A DNA stretch of 64,000 nucleotides, from contig CP136069.1 of the NCBI GenBank assembly GCA_032622095.1, positions 4,822,976-4,886,975 on the forward strand, read 5' to 3'. The notes under the pieces are model-generated. The model was given only the letters and a program-made list of their open reading frames with translations. It made no database searches and was not told the origin of the DNA. The position numbers and the translations under genes were made by a program. Below, in pieces: positions 38,145-49,798 of the stretch (position 1 is the first letter of the stretch; every line of letters begins with the position of its first letter). Source of the DNA: Siphonodentalium dalli (taxonomy: Eukaryota; Mollusca; Scaphopoda; Gadilida; Siphonodentaliidae).

Positions 38145-40304
38145 GCTACAAAATTATTCATCAGCATATATACTCTTATAAGCCAGAATATACCTGAAAT
38201 TTAGTCATATATTGATATTTTCATTCAGCTATTATTACTTCCGCTTCTTCCCATAGCGTTTTGATAGTCACGTCTTCTAAGTCAATTTGTTCAGTGACAA
38301 TCCTGAAGATTCTGTCATATTAACAATGTTTAGTCTAATGAATAACCACACTCAACAGAGTGCCACAGATAATCTGTCTCGCGGCTAAATTGTGAATTTG
38401 AATAACTAAATTAAGATATGGCTTACTTGGCAGATTTCGTCTAAGATTCAGCACACTTTGAATTAATCAATATGAATGATGTTATTCTTGGAATTGCTTT
38501 CGATTTGAATAAATAAAAGATGGCCACCAAGGTCTCGTTACCACAATAGGGTGCCCAACTGTTAGGTCTGAGAAGTTACATTTGAAGTACATACACAGAA
38601 CGAAACAAGTTTGTTGATACGGGTCAAGTGTTTAGCTTGGAAGGAAAGAACGAGAGACGCAGCCTCAAGTTCTTTCCTTCTGCAATGGCACAAGTGCTGT
38701 ATCAACAAACCTACACACATGTTGTTCTGTGTTTATTACACATCACCACCTGTCCTAGAATCCATGAATTAAAAAATATAGGCTTACCTGGGCTTACAGC
38801 GTTTATTTAGTCAAATACAGGACCTGTTTTGTCATGTGTGGTTTTTTCATGGTTGAAGTGAACGTCGTGTATGTCATTACAGATATTTGTGAGTCTGTTT
38901 GCGATGCTGGCAGTATATTTGTTAGGAACTTATGTTTCACTTGCTAACCTGCAGAAATGCACAATATAATCTAATGAGCTATTAATATGTTATGAACCAT
39001 TGATTCTTAAGTATACCATACTACTATTTCATGTTAATGTTGATTTTTGAGTCATGTTAAGAATTTATAAATCCTGATCCGGTGACATTTCCTATAATAA
39101 TCATAACCAAAATATTATATTTTCTTGCAATTAAAAGATGCCACCAGGGTTCTGAAAATCCCCTGAAAATTGTGGAGACTTTGATCTTGATGCTTTCTGT
39201 TGCCAGGAAACTGAGTTTGGCAACTAGCAGTGTTTCCTTGTTTTTATCGCTGACATTCTCTTCCTAGAATCTGTAAATAAAAATACAACCAGACTCCCCT
39301 GGTTTATTTAGGCACACACAGGGCTTGTTTTGTCGTGTGTGATGATGCTTTTATTTTATAGTTCTGGTTTGATGGTTGAGGGGAACACGTGTTCCATAGA
39401 GATTTGTCTATATGGAACAGCGAGAACACTGTAATTCTTGGAACAAGCTTGTAATAAACAGAACACAACACACATCTTAAACTCAAATCTTTTATCGATT
39501 TAGCTGCGGACAGTGCAGGGATATATTTCTCCATAGCTGACAAGTTAAATGTGACTGCGCAACGAGTTCAATAAAAGATTTGAGATTCTGATAGAAGTTG
39601 TGTTCTGTATTTATTCAACACCCTTGAATCAAGTAAGGTCAATCCTTGACTATCACTTTCATTGATACTATAATTGTATAACAATAACGTTAATGCTACA
39701 TCATGCTGAAGTTGTTTCACATGAAAGTGTGTGAAATAAGTCTCTCTTATAAAAACATTGTTCTTGTAATCCTGAAGGCTTAATTTGTCTTCTACTTAAA
39801 TCTATATAGTTTCTATCATGGTTTTATTGGTTGTAAATTGTTGAGATTTCAGATATATTTACTGCAGATGCACATTGACAATAAAATATAATTTCAAAAG
39901 TTTACCTTTCCCTGTTTTCTCTTCTGGGCAGCAACATATTTTTTATAAATCCCGATCTCAGGACTTCAAATAGCTAATTTGTGTATAAAATACAGATAAA
40001 ACTGAAGAATATGTATAATATTTGTCTATAAGGCGTGACCAATTTAATTACTTGTTTTACGAACACCGCCGATAGCTTTTTCCGCCAAAACCGAATAAAA
40101 ATAATACACTTTTCTTCCCAGAGAAAAAATTACGTTTTCCGTATTTTAGTGATTTCGTTCCGCCTACTAGTTGTGTATTCCGGATTATAACGCTCCGTAT
40201 TCCGGCCTTCCGAGTTATGCGTTACGGTTCCGGTTCCGTGACCTTTTGTTTACATCTGTCAGCGTGCATAACTTCCGTTGTTAGTGAAACATGTCCGAAA
40301 TAGA
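38145..40304. other. Intergenic region upstream of the transposase-like gene
   Basis: No supported gene. Loosely repeated phrases occur around 38,620-39,560 ('gttttgtc(a/g)tgtgtg', 'tggttga(a/g)g(t/g)gaac'). The last 150 bp before the ATG are less AT-rich and may hold the promoter; no clear TATA box can be assigned. Confidence 0.4.
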
Positions 40305-40332
40305 ATGGCGACTGCAGATTACTTCAGCTTAA
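40291..40332 (+). promoter_or_regulatory. Overlapping upstream ORF
   Basis: A 13-codon ORF (MSEIEWRLQITSA) starts 14 bp before and overlaps, in another frame, the presumed ATG at 40,305. If transcription begins upstream it would be expected to dampen translation of the main ORF. Confidence 0.4.
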
Positions 40333-40913
40333 AAATACTAACAGACACGCAACGGACGCTGAAGCAAAAGCTAGTTCAATTGAGTCTTTCTGATGTAGTA
40401 TCCGTGACATTTAGTGAGGTGGGCGATGACTTTAAAGTGGATAAAATCACGGTTAAAAACGGTAGTGACTCAACTGATGGCCACGAAGTTCAGCCAAACA
40501 CCCCCCTCAATATTGTTTCCCGATTTGGCGCATCATGCATCATTCTCCACGTCTCAAAGCTGTCAGTTGGTGATGGTGTGTCAGTTTCTAAGAAGACTTT
40601 GGATGCATTCGATGTAATGATGTCGGCACGAAGTGACTCTTGTTACCCAGATAAAGTCGAATTCAAAATAAACAGAAGAGATTTTGATCTACACAACGAT
40701 GTCATCGAACTGTTCAAACAAAAACACTATTCATTTATACCTGAAAACGTCCACACCATAGGAAAACTTGTGATAAAAACTCTGGTGGATGTATTGTGGT
40801 GGATGACCCCACACCATGACAAACTCTTGTCCAGAAACATCAAAATCCCTGAGATGTTCCAACAGTTCACAGGTTATTACGACCATAGGAAGGCGCACAA
40901 AGCTGCACCAAAG
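40305..40913 (+). CDS. Transposase-like gene exon 1
   Basis: 203 codons from ATG (MATADYFSLKILTDTQ...) to donor AAG|GTGAGA. It encodes an N-terminal region with no motif I recognise, rich in beta-type segments (LNIVSRFGASCIILHVSKL). The ATG is preferred because the open frame upstream has only non-ATG codons. Confidence 0.7.
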
Positions 40914-43900
40914 GTGAGAAATCATATCAGCTTGATAACTGTTGAAGAAATCCCGAATGTCCTGAATAAATACACGTATACATGCAGTCGAAACAAACTC
41001 TACATATATCGTGACGCTATGTACTATATACAGCGTAGAGTTCGTTTCGAACTCGTATACATGTATTTGTCGCAGAAAAATGGCATCACTGATTCAGTAA
41101 AATAAAATATAGGAAATTGGGGTGGGGCAAGCGCCTAGGAAAGGAAGTGTTGTCCAATTTTTTAAAGGGGGAGGGGGTCCATATTAAAATAAAATATGGG
41201 GAATTGGGGTGGGGCAAGATTCCTGGCAAGCGCCTAGGAAAGGAAGTTTTGTCCAATGTTTTAAAGGGGGAGGGGTCCATATTAAAATAAAATATGGGAA
41301 ACGGGTGGGGCAAGATTGCCTTTTGGACATATTCTTAAAATATACTTCTTTGTTTTTGATTTTATTGATGTTAGAGCATCTGAATGGAGGTACATGTATT
41401 TGTGGTCTGTATACTTAGTACCGGTACTTCTGTCTTCAAGTAATTTAATATGATGAACTATTTAGATACTTCTATAAATTCAGAGAAAGAATATTAAATA
41501 CAGCATCTAAAGTAACATACAGTTACGCTCTATGTAAGTGGCAATTTCAAGGCGGTAAACTGCATTGATCAATGCATCGCCAACGCGGTGCTCATTCGTT
41601 GACGATGAATTGGCACTGTGTTGGCGATGCATTGTAACTGCTGCCGACAATGCATTGACGATGTTGATTGCTGCAGTGCCAACACATGGTCAATGCATTG
41701 ACGTTGCCACTTACATTGAGTTGTACTGTACATGTAAAATACAATTCTTGTGAAACATCAAATGGGTCAATTCTACATACAAAAAGAAAACATCTGTCAG
41801 GCTGCATGTAAAAATATTAATATTTTCATTCATTATAATATTTCAGATAGAGTCTTCTGTCCTGAAGAGCCACATTGATCACATGACTGAACTGTTGATG
41901 ATGCCGTGGATGCACAAGTATGATGATCTCCGTGTTGCTATTGGTGAGATGACATCAGGTCTCCAGAAGTATTATGACTTCCTGACTAAGCAGAAAGAAA
42001 GATCGACAACTACACACGATTCGGAAGCTCCCTTGAGAGCGCCAGATAAAAACTTTTCACTGGAGAATATCGAGACTGTTCCAGTTGTGGAACAACAGTA
42101 TAAGGATCTGGATGAGTTTGTGGCTGAATCGGAACCATATACTCCTATTCCACTTTTTGAATATGAACCTGATGACAAGGCTGCTAGAAGGAAGTATATT
42201 GATCATCTCAAACTGACTCACAAAGTTCGAAAGTATTCATACTATACTGGAAACTACTTGGGGACAGTTCGCTTTATATGGAAGCTTCCAGAGAACAGTG
42301 ATGACTGCACGGATGAGAAAACTCTTGGCGCAATCAGTCGCATTCATAAATCTCTACCAATGTACACCACGCGAGCCATGAAAAAAGAGTTCTATGAAAA
42401 ATATCAGCACTCTGCGAAAATACAGCCTGGACTTCTAAGAAGTATGTACAAGTTCTTAACAAATGATTCAAGTGCGGCAGAATCAACTCATCAGCGGGAA
42501 ATTGATGAACGACTTGATAAATTCTTATCGCTCGATGATCCAGAGGCTATATGGGATTTGCGAAAATTAAATGGCGACTTCAACAGCACAAAATTTGATA
42601 AATTTGGGATGAAATGGACACTTATTTCAACGAGTTGACTCTCCCTGTTCAAGAGCGACGACACGGAGAACACCTGTACCTGCCATTTGCTATCAGCGTT
42701 GAACAATTAGTAGAGACGATAACTGAGCGCCTACCAAATGGGACCCCGACTCCGTGCGCAGAATGGGTCCGATTACAGTTTTGGCCTACAGATCCAACAT
42801 CAAAAAGGGCGTTTCATCACACTGGAAGATTCAACGTAAAATTCAAGCTGCAAACGCGACAGATTAGGGGCAATCATATTGATGCCCATTATTGTGGGTG
42901 TCAGTTATTATATTTGAAACATTTCGCTGTGATGTATTCCGAGTTCAGTGATTTCTTGTGGATGGATGATAAAGCTATTGTCCCTATTGGAGAGCCTGAA
43001 AGACCAGTCAGTACTAATGTTCGAGTCCACAATCCCTCTCTGGTTCCTGTTTCAAATGTCAGTACACTTAGTGCATTGGACCACGATTATAATGTGTGTG
43101 GTGCGATTCCATCTGTCGCACTCAAATGTGACATTCCGAAGGTTGCTTCAGATTCATTCTTCAGTGGAGTTGTTCATCTGACTGTGAAGGACAAAGTATT
43201 CAGTGCATCTAATGCCATGAGGCATGGCTGTGAATTAAGGCACACACTGCGAGAATGCTATTCTGAAAATGACTCAAACAAGCCCATCTTAATCTGCTAC
43301 ACCGACGGGGGTCCTGACCATAGGACCACATATGGTTCAGTGCAAATGGCTTCCATCGCAGTTTTCCTCCACCTGGATCTGGACATGTTGGTTACAGCTA
43401 GAACAGCGCCAATGGCCAGCTGGGCCAACCTTGCTGAGCGAGCTAACTCTATTTTAAACTTGGCCCTGCAAAATGTTGCTCTGGAACGAAGTAAAATGGC
43501 CGAAGATCTGGAACTAAAAATGAAAAGGATCGGTTCTTTAGATGATGCACGAAAGTTGTCAAAACGTTATCCAGAATTTAAAGATGGTTTAATAAATTCT
43601 GTTCAGCCGGTCCTAAAACTGTTAGAGAGTCGATTCTCTAAGCTCAAACTAAAAGGTGAAAGCTTCAAAATAAATGAATCTGCTACTGATGCTGAGGTTG
43701 AAGAGTTCTTCCAAAAGGTGAAGGACGTTATTGACGACAAATTGGACTCTAGTCATCTCACTGCTAATGTGTTGAGTAAATCAAAGAGACTTGCTGATTT
43801 CATGCAGAAACATTGTAGAAAGCGTAATTACATATTCCAGGTGAAAAAATGCCCTAAGGATGCCATCAAAGACTGTGTGTATTGTAGTCTCAACCCACCA

Positions 43901-44512
43901 AGATTACCTGATGATGTCTTCAATGAGTTGGAATTTGTGCCTGACCCAACTTTCGCAGCACCTGGTGATGATAAGTACTTACCATTCCCTGAAATATACA
44001 GGACGGCAACTACAGATGCAAATCGTCCGTCTGCGTTATCCGTGACTGACTCGACCAAAAACGATATTGCCAACAGGAAACTGTTAACTGCTTGCAGGGT
44101 ACGTGATGCAGTGCCCTGTGTGGAGTGCGATAAACCAAGATGTGTTTATTCAGAAACTAAACTGAAAAAGTCTGAACTGAATGCTCTGAAGGAGCTAAAG
44201 GAGAAGGAGACATACACATGTGGTGCGACACTGTTTGAAGGTGCACTGCATTCAACAGTGGTTGCGAAAGAAAACATAAATTGTAGTTCACAGATGGAGA
44301 CATCATACTATGGCGGGAAGACTTGTAAGCTTGAGCCTGTCTGCTTCCATTGCGGAATTTCAAAATCCGATGACTTTGCCATGGATGATGACATTCAGAA
44401 ACTCCAGTCGGAATATTCAATTGTGCGGCCCATTTGTGTGAGATGCAAGGACTCTGGTAAAGAAGTAGCTGTGAGAGGAAAGCGAAATGTTAAGAAATTG
44501 CGCACAAAATGA
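40305..44512 (+). CDS. DDE-transposase-like protein of an uncharacterised metazoan family, two exons, one frameshift
   Basis: Exon 1 (40,305-40,913) joins exon 2 (41,847-44,512) in phase 0. About 1,090 residues would result, but one base is missing near 42,603-42,608: a TTTGGG run where the surrounding frames require one more T. The C-terminal frame (from 42,605) shows a DDE-like triad: Asp in FLWMDDKA (codon 42,965), Asp in CYTDGGPDHR (43,304) and Glu in WANLAER (43,436), the latter two 44 residues apart. Cysteine pairs at CVYC, PCVEC, VCFHC and PICVRC suggest C-terminal zinc binding. I recall homologues with DGGPDHR in cnidarians, sponges and molluscs, usually unnamed. It could be a transposon or a domesticated gene. 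No terminal repeats were found. Confidence 0.7.
41098..41325. repeat. About 85-100-bp tandem repeat in the intron
   Basis: Two and a half units of 'aaataaaatatggg(g)aa', 'ggtggggcaag' and 'gcctaggaaaggaagt(t)t'. It lies just after the open frame that reads past the exon 1 donor. Confidence 0.85.
41518..41730. mobile_element. TA-flanked foldback MITE (CAGT..ATGTAAGTGGCAA)
   Basis: The element is 41,520-41,728 (209 bp) between TA dinucleotides. The ends share 'aatgtaagtggcaa'-type inverted repeats. The interior is made of short inverted 'caatgcat' and 'cgttgacg' motifs. It sits in the intron of the transposase-like gene and differs from the CAGTAATGCCC family. Confidence 0.75.
41847..44512 (+). 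CDS. Transposase-like gene exon 2 (catalytic region)
   Basis: Acceptor atatttcag at 41,838-41,846. The first frame runs IESSVLKSHIDHM... to a premature stop at 42,636-42,638. The second begins WDEMDTYFNEL at 42,605 and runs to TGA at 44,510-44,512. The switch occurs within KFDKF|WDE, so a single-base indel is enough. The rest of the exon has no further stop, which argues for a young or selected gene, or a sequencing error. Confidence 0.72.
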
Positions 44513-46400
44513 ATTTAGTTTCATCCAAACCGTGTGCTATTTCTTGACATTTAAGTTCCATATCATAGCTACAATGTCTCTTTGACTCCAAGTAAAATGC
44601 ATGGTAGAGGTGCCCACAAAATGTAACCAAAGCAAATTAGTAATGCGTGGTGGAATTTAATAAAATTTCAATCAGTAACTTTATATGATCTCTCATGGGT
44701 CATCACACTTGCAGGCCAAAGTGGAAATTTGGGCCAAAATCAAACCATACACTCACTATTTTGGAATCTCTTGAGTCAAAGAGTATGTATGCATGGATGT
44801 GTTTCTAGTCAAACTTCTAGTCACAAAATTGTTTTCTTCATCTTTAATTTTCAAAGCACCTGTGTGATTTTTCGAAGCACGATATCAGACTGTTTTAATA
44901 TATATTTTATGTGTGGGCGCTGAGTTTAGCCAAATTGTTTAATTTTACAAGATACATGCATTGCAAAGGTATTGCATTTTATTCAGGCCGGTTTATCGTT
45001 AATCATGATAGCATTACGAATTTCATATTCATTTTCTTTTTCTATGCGAGTAGCGAAGGTTTAATAGTAAAACTTGGCAGAATGCTTTCATATTTTTTAC
45101 ATCCCATAAATTTGAGCAGATTTGTGTCTTAAAATAGAACTTCCAGAGTGTGAACTGTTGCTTCAACTGATTTAATACATGTAGTAAAAACTGTAGAAAC
45201 TGATATATCAGCGGTAGGCAAGACCTCACGTCTATTTTTCTATGTCAGACATTGGTTCTTGGTATTGCCAAGTTCTTGTTTAATATTTGTGTTTATGATT
45301 AGTATTAAAGGCTATCATGATTAATGATCTTGGCATCCAATAAACTGGCTATTGTCTTCCCCTGGTTTGTGACTTAGAAAATGCTTGGGTTCATTGGTAA
45401 ATTTTAATAACATGTCGTAGCCTCTTTCTCGACTCCGTATTTGGAACAAAAGACAACATGCATGTATTGTACAATATGGTAAACATCTTTCAGTAGCAAG
45501 TTACTAGCAACTTTCAGAACACCCACAGAACAAAACATATTAATTACCAATTAACTCAGGTCTTCCCAAGTCACAGTACCACAAGCTAGAAGACATGGAT
45601 AATTACATGTATATCTGTTTTGTTTTGAGTTATTTCTTATTGAATAAAGTTTGTTTACCTTATTCACTACTTATTACATTATTTAGAAGCTATGGGATGT
45701 ATATCGGTCATTTATGAATTTTTTTTAGGAATATTAATTTTTTTTTATTCCCTCCTGCATCTACATATTTTTTCCCCAGTCGTTCGTAAAACAAGTAATT
45801 AAATTGGTCTGGCCTAAAGGCATAATAAAGTGGTTGATTTTGATCATAAAACAAAAATGAGGTCTGCAGAGGGTGAATTTGGAGATACAAGCCTACTGTG
45901 AAGGGTAACATCACTAAATTCACCCTCTGTGGACCTTGTTTTAAAGTCTACCTGCGCTTGTTATGTATATTTAAAGTCTACCTGTGTTTGGCACTTGTTA
46001 TGTATATTCGCCTGTTTTAATTAGAGAGGATGGAATAAAGATATGCATAGGTGCGACTTCTCACGATTCTATCATGGGCACGAGGGAAAACAAGAATGGT
46101 ATTATTCCCAGCTGTGACTCCCATAATATTGTGTTACATAGATTACCTTACACGACACCCCATGAATCACCGGGTCCAATTTCGGAATCTTGCTGACATG
46201 GGTTGGCACTCTGTTGTATAAATTTACCTGCTCCAGTAACTGGCCAGGGGTAGGCTGATGATATTCGGTGTTTGTACGAAGGGATGTCCCACAAATCAAC
46301 TGCCATTTAACCAAACGTGTCATCATACGTTTATTCTCTTATCAAATAGATATTGAGATACAATTAGAAGATATATATACAAAAGATTGAGAATGTTGCA
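44513..46400. other. Intergenic, AT-rich
   Basis: No gene recognised. Contains a degenerate hAT-like hairpin (45,857-45,947) and an AATAAA at 45,643 that is too far away to assign. Confidence 0.4.
45857..45947. mobile_element. Degenerate single hairpin of the hAT-like MITE
   Basis: 'gaggtctgcagagggtgaat' and 'aaattcaccctctgtggacc' arms around a diverged loop. No 8-bp duplication. Confidence 0.6.
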
Positions 46401-46589
46401 GCATATGCACAATATATACACGAACTTCCCTCATCGTCATCATTATCAACATCATGGCAGTCGTCATCAGTATCACCGTCTTCGTTGTCATCACGTTAAC
46501 GTCTTCGTCTACCCGTCGTCACAATCGCCAGTACCATTTTCATCGTTATATTCAACAACAACCACAACAACAAACTGCATATTAGTCAA

Positions 46590-47549
46590 TATCATTTAAC
46601 TTAAGATTTATCAGTCGGATGAATGAACATAGTCTGCGCAGACAAGCCACATCTTCCAAATTCAGAATGTCATCTAAAATATCAATAGTTGCATGTTCTA
46701 TGCTGGTATATTTGCTAGGCAATAGGCGATGTCTGGCCTCATAAACATTCACATTCTAATAAGTAGTGCAGTTCGTCTCCAATATGTATTTTAGTGCACA
46801 GCGGACATAGTCTATGGAATATGTTGGTGTCATTCCATCGACCTTTCTCTATTGGCAAGCGATGATTACTAGTACGGAATTGACAAAGAGTTATTACGTT
46901 CCTAGTGTCCAAATGGTCAAAATATTTTTCGAAATGTATATCATGTTTGAATATTTTATAAGTACTTGCGGTGACTGGAGTTTTCAAGGTTAGATAACCA
47001 GATGCCACGGGAATTGACTATTCAGACTACATTTAAAATAAAGTGCCATTTGTTCTGGGCATGTAATATATGCCACACTTAACAAATGAATCTGCCCAGA
47101 ATTTGTTAGAATATCTTTAACTTTCTCTATCCATTTGAACTTTACGGGCATAGCTTCACAAACCTTGAGGGCCAATTGATACAAAATCTTACAAAATCGA
47201 CCTTGTTTCATATTCATAACTTTCATCCAGTATTTCACAATACGCAGGTTGACTGTGTACTCTATTGGCAATCTGCCGCTCTCACCATATAACATATAAT
47301 TTGGGGTAGATGATTTAAGGTGGAGAACATGTTTCAGAAATTTTCTATGGATATTTTCAAAAATCTCATTATTTCCTGACCCCCATACTTCACAACAGTA
47401 CAGCATCATCGGTAAAACTTGTGCATCAAACAACTCGAACATGTTTTTAACTGATAAACAGTGGATTCTCGACTTAGAAATGATAGAATACATTGATTTA
47501 GTTGCTTTACTTGCCAGAGTCTTTGCACTACTGTATGAACCTGATTTAG
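46590..47549 (-). pseudogene. LINE ORF2 C-terminal part, frameshifted
   Basis: After the insertion the frame resumes with KSGSYSSAKTLASKATKSMYS and continues through LPMMLYCCEVWG, HRKFLKHVLHLKSSTPNYMLYGESGR and RYW-like segments. A one-base shift at 46,990-47,008 moves to YLTLKTPVTASTYKIF and CPLCTKIHIGDELHYLLEC, a zinc-knuckle-like C..C...H...C pattern typical of LINE C-termini. A second shift near 46,741 leads to a further 50 residues ending about 46,590. Confidence 0.8.
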
Positions 47550-49798
47550 TATGTATATGTTAATTGCATATCGTTTAAATGCATATTTCGGCTATTTGCA
47601 TAAAATATGCATGCACCAAACCATTTTCTCATAAAAAAGACTATTTTTTAATCGTTTATTTGCATAAGGGTCGGACTCTATTCCGTTTTTATGCATACGA
47701 AAATCGCCAAAAATGTTGATGAGAAGGGGTAAAAAGTCACCTCATGGTGCCAAAATTATAGCAATTTGTAAAACTATTTACCTTGAAAAACGTATTTTAT
47801 GGGAAAACTTAATACAAAGTTGATGAAGATGACCATCGCGAGCGAAGACGGCAATTTTCGATTTCATAACACACGTGGTTTTCTATCTCTTCTCATTAAC
47901 AAGCTTCTGTTGACACACATTTCCTGTATGTTTCCATATTTATTTTTGAATTGCATGATTTATTTAAATTTGTATATTTATTTGGTTGTTTGTTGAGTTC
48001 GTAAACGTTTGTAAAAAAAATTTAATTTAAACCTGAAGTTCCAGTTGCAATTTTGAGGATTCAAAGTGAAAGGAAGATTTTCCCGGGAATTCCACCAACA
48101 AGGAAGCCAATTACTAAACCGAAACTAACGTGCTTTTCTATTTCTTCTAACATGCTTCTGTTCAAACATTTCCTGTTTCGAAACATTTCAATCTTAAAAT
48201 CTCATTTAGAACCCAATCTCTAACGGCGTATAGCTGAAAACGCGGTAAATAAAGGTTATCGACATTAATATTTTTAAACAACATTTTGTTCACGTTTTAC
48301 AGTATAAACACGTGCTTTTCCATACCAGCAGAAATACAACTGTCTTTTGTCAGTACATTTTGTACTGTTAATTAATTACACTTACTGGCTTTTGTTAAAC
48401 ATGCAATTAGTCGCCATTGTAACATCCTCTATGTGGACAACGGATCACGAATAAAACACCGGGTTTAATATTTTCCTAATCTGATTAAGTCTGAACATTG
48501 ATATAAACTATAGACTACTATAGACTATATATACGGGAATTACCGTATATAGAAATAACGGGATGGCTTATCATTAACTGAACAACTGGTTGACATCACT
48601 GTGTCCCCAAGTTAGACACAAAGGCTAAAACAACACTGTCTTTGTTTCTCATCCCAACACCATGTGTGTCGTGTTTATTCAATGATTTCAACTCATTAGT
48701 GTAACAATGGTTCACTATGATTTATTAGTTGAAACCGAAAGTGAAACTACATCGGTAGCTCTAATTACGCAAGGTTACGGAAAATAGTTCAAAAATAAAT
48801 CACTGTTTAATTGTCAATTCTTGACAAATAGAAATTGTTCTTAGAAAGTTAATTATTGTCTTAGCTTAAAAACGCAAGTGGAACTGAATCAAGTCGCCGA
48901 AAATATGCATGCATTCAGCTGTGCATTGAGGTGTGATTTTAGCCTAATTCCATTCGCAGCATAAAATGAAATCATAGCAATGTCAATGAGGTCACAAAAG
49001 AAAGACCCCAGACATGAGCACGTGCTATGAAAACAGTAACTGTTGCTTGGGGTCATTTGTGAGCGTACCAATTAAAGAAGGTGTCATACACAGTGATACA
49101 CTGCAGGGCTTCAATGTTTAATTAAAACTATATTGCGGCTCAATTCAGCAAACATTTACGTTTGGCACTGGCTACTCAATTGTTTTGGTGTGAATGTGCA
49201 CAGATTAATTATCAAATCATGATTTTATTAACACTTGTTTCCCCAAAATTAATGTTGCATTTAATGAATAGAGTTATGCCTCTTCCCATAGTACAATACA
49301 AAATAGTATTTTTATCGGGAAACATTGGAGTTTTCAAGTTTCTTACCAGTTCTTGTTGGCTATTACCTGATATTTGGTGGGTAGATAATGATTATTTGTT
49401 TAATATTACATGTGTGTAATGCATTTCTAACTGATGGAATGGATATATTCTAAATATAAACATGTATATAGTGAGTTTATTATCAATGGGGGTTGCCGTT
49501 TCCGACAAGAACATCGTTTTATTCTTGAACATTTTACAATCGTAGATGATAATATAATATGGAATAACATTAAATTAATATAGATGAAGCTCTTTAGATA
49601 TTATTATTTTAAACAAACTAAATTGATGATGAAATTGAATGAATGAAACAAACAATTCACTATATTTCTAGACTGATGCTGGTGATAGAAAAACGGCTTG
49701 TTCTTCTTTTTTTCGTGATTTCGGCTTTATGCATATTCGGTTAACTGCATAAGAAAAGCCATGCACCGACGCTATGCAATAAAGCGAAATTGACTGTA
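47550..49798. mobile_element. pogo/Tigger-like non-autonomous element nested in the LINE
   Basis: The element is 47,552-49,796 with TA on both sides. The right end reads, inverted, CAGTCAATTTCGC. Both ends carry arrays of ttgcata/atgcata motifs with 'ttcgg', as in pogo/Tigger termini; the left end is diverged. Removing it with one TA restores the LINE frame (YLGI|TKSGSYSS). No transposase ORF. The interior contains two diverged copies of a segment with 'cttctgtt(g/c)a' and 'catttcctgt' (47,884 and 48,140). Confidence 0.65.

Noticed and set aside
46387..46599. ORF with His/Thr-rich translation
   Set aside because: It is the antisense of the LINE 3' trinucleotide-rich tail.
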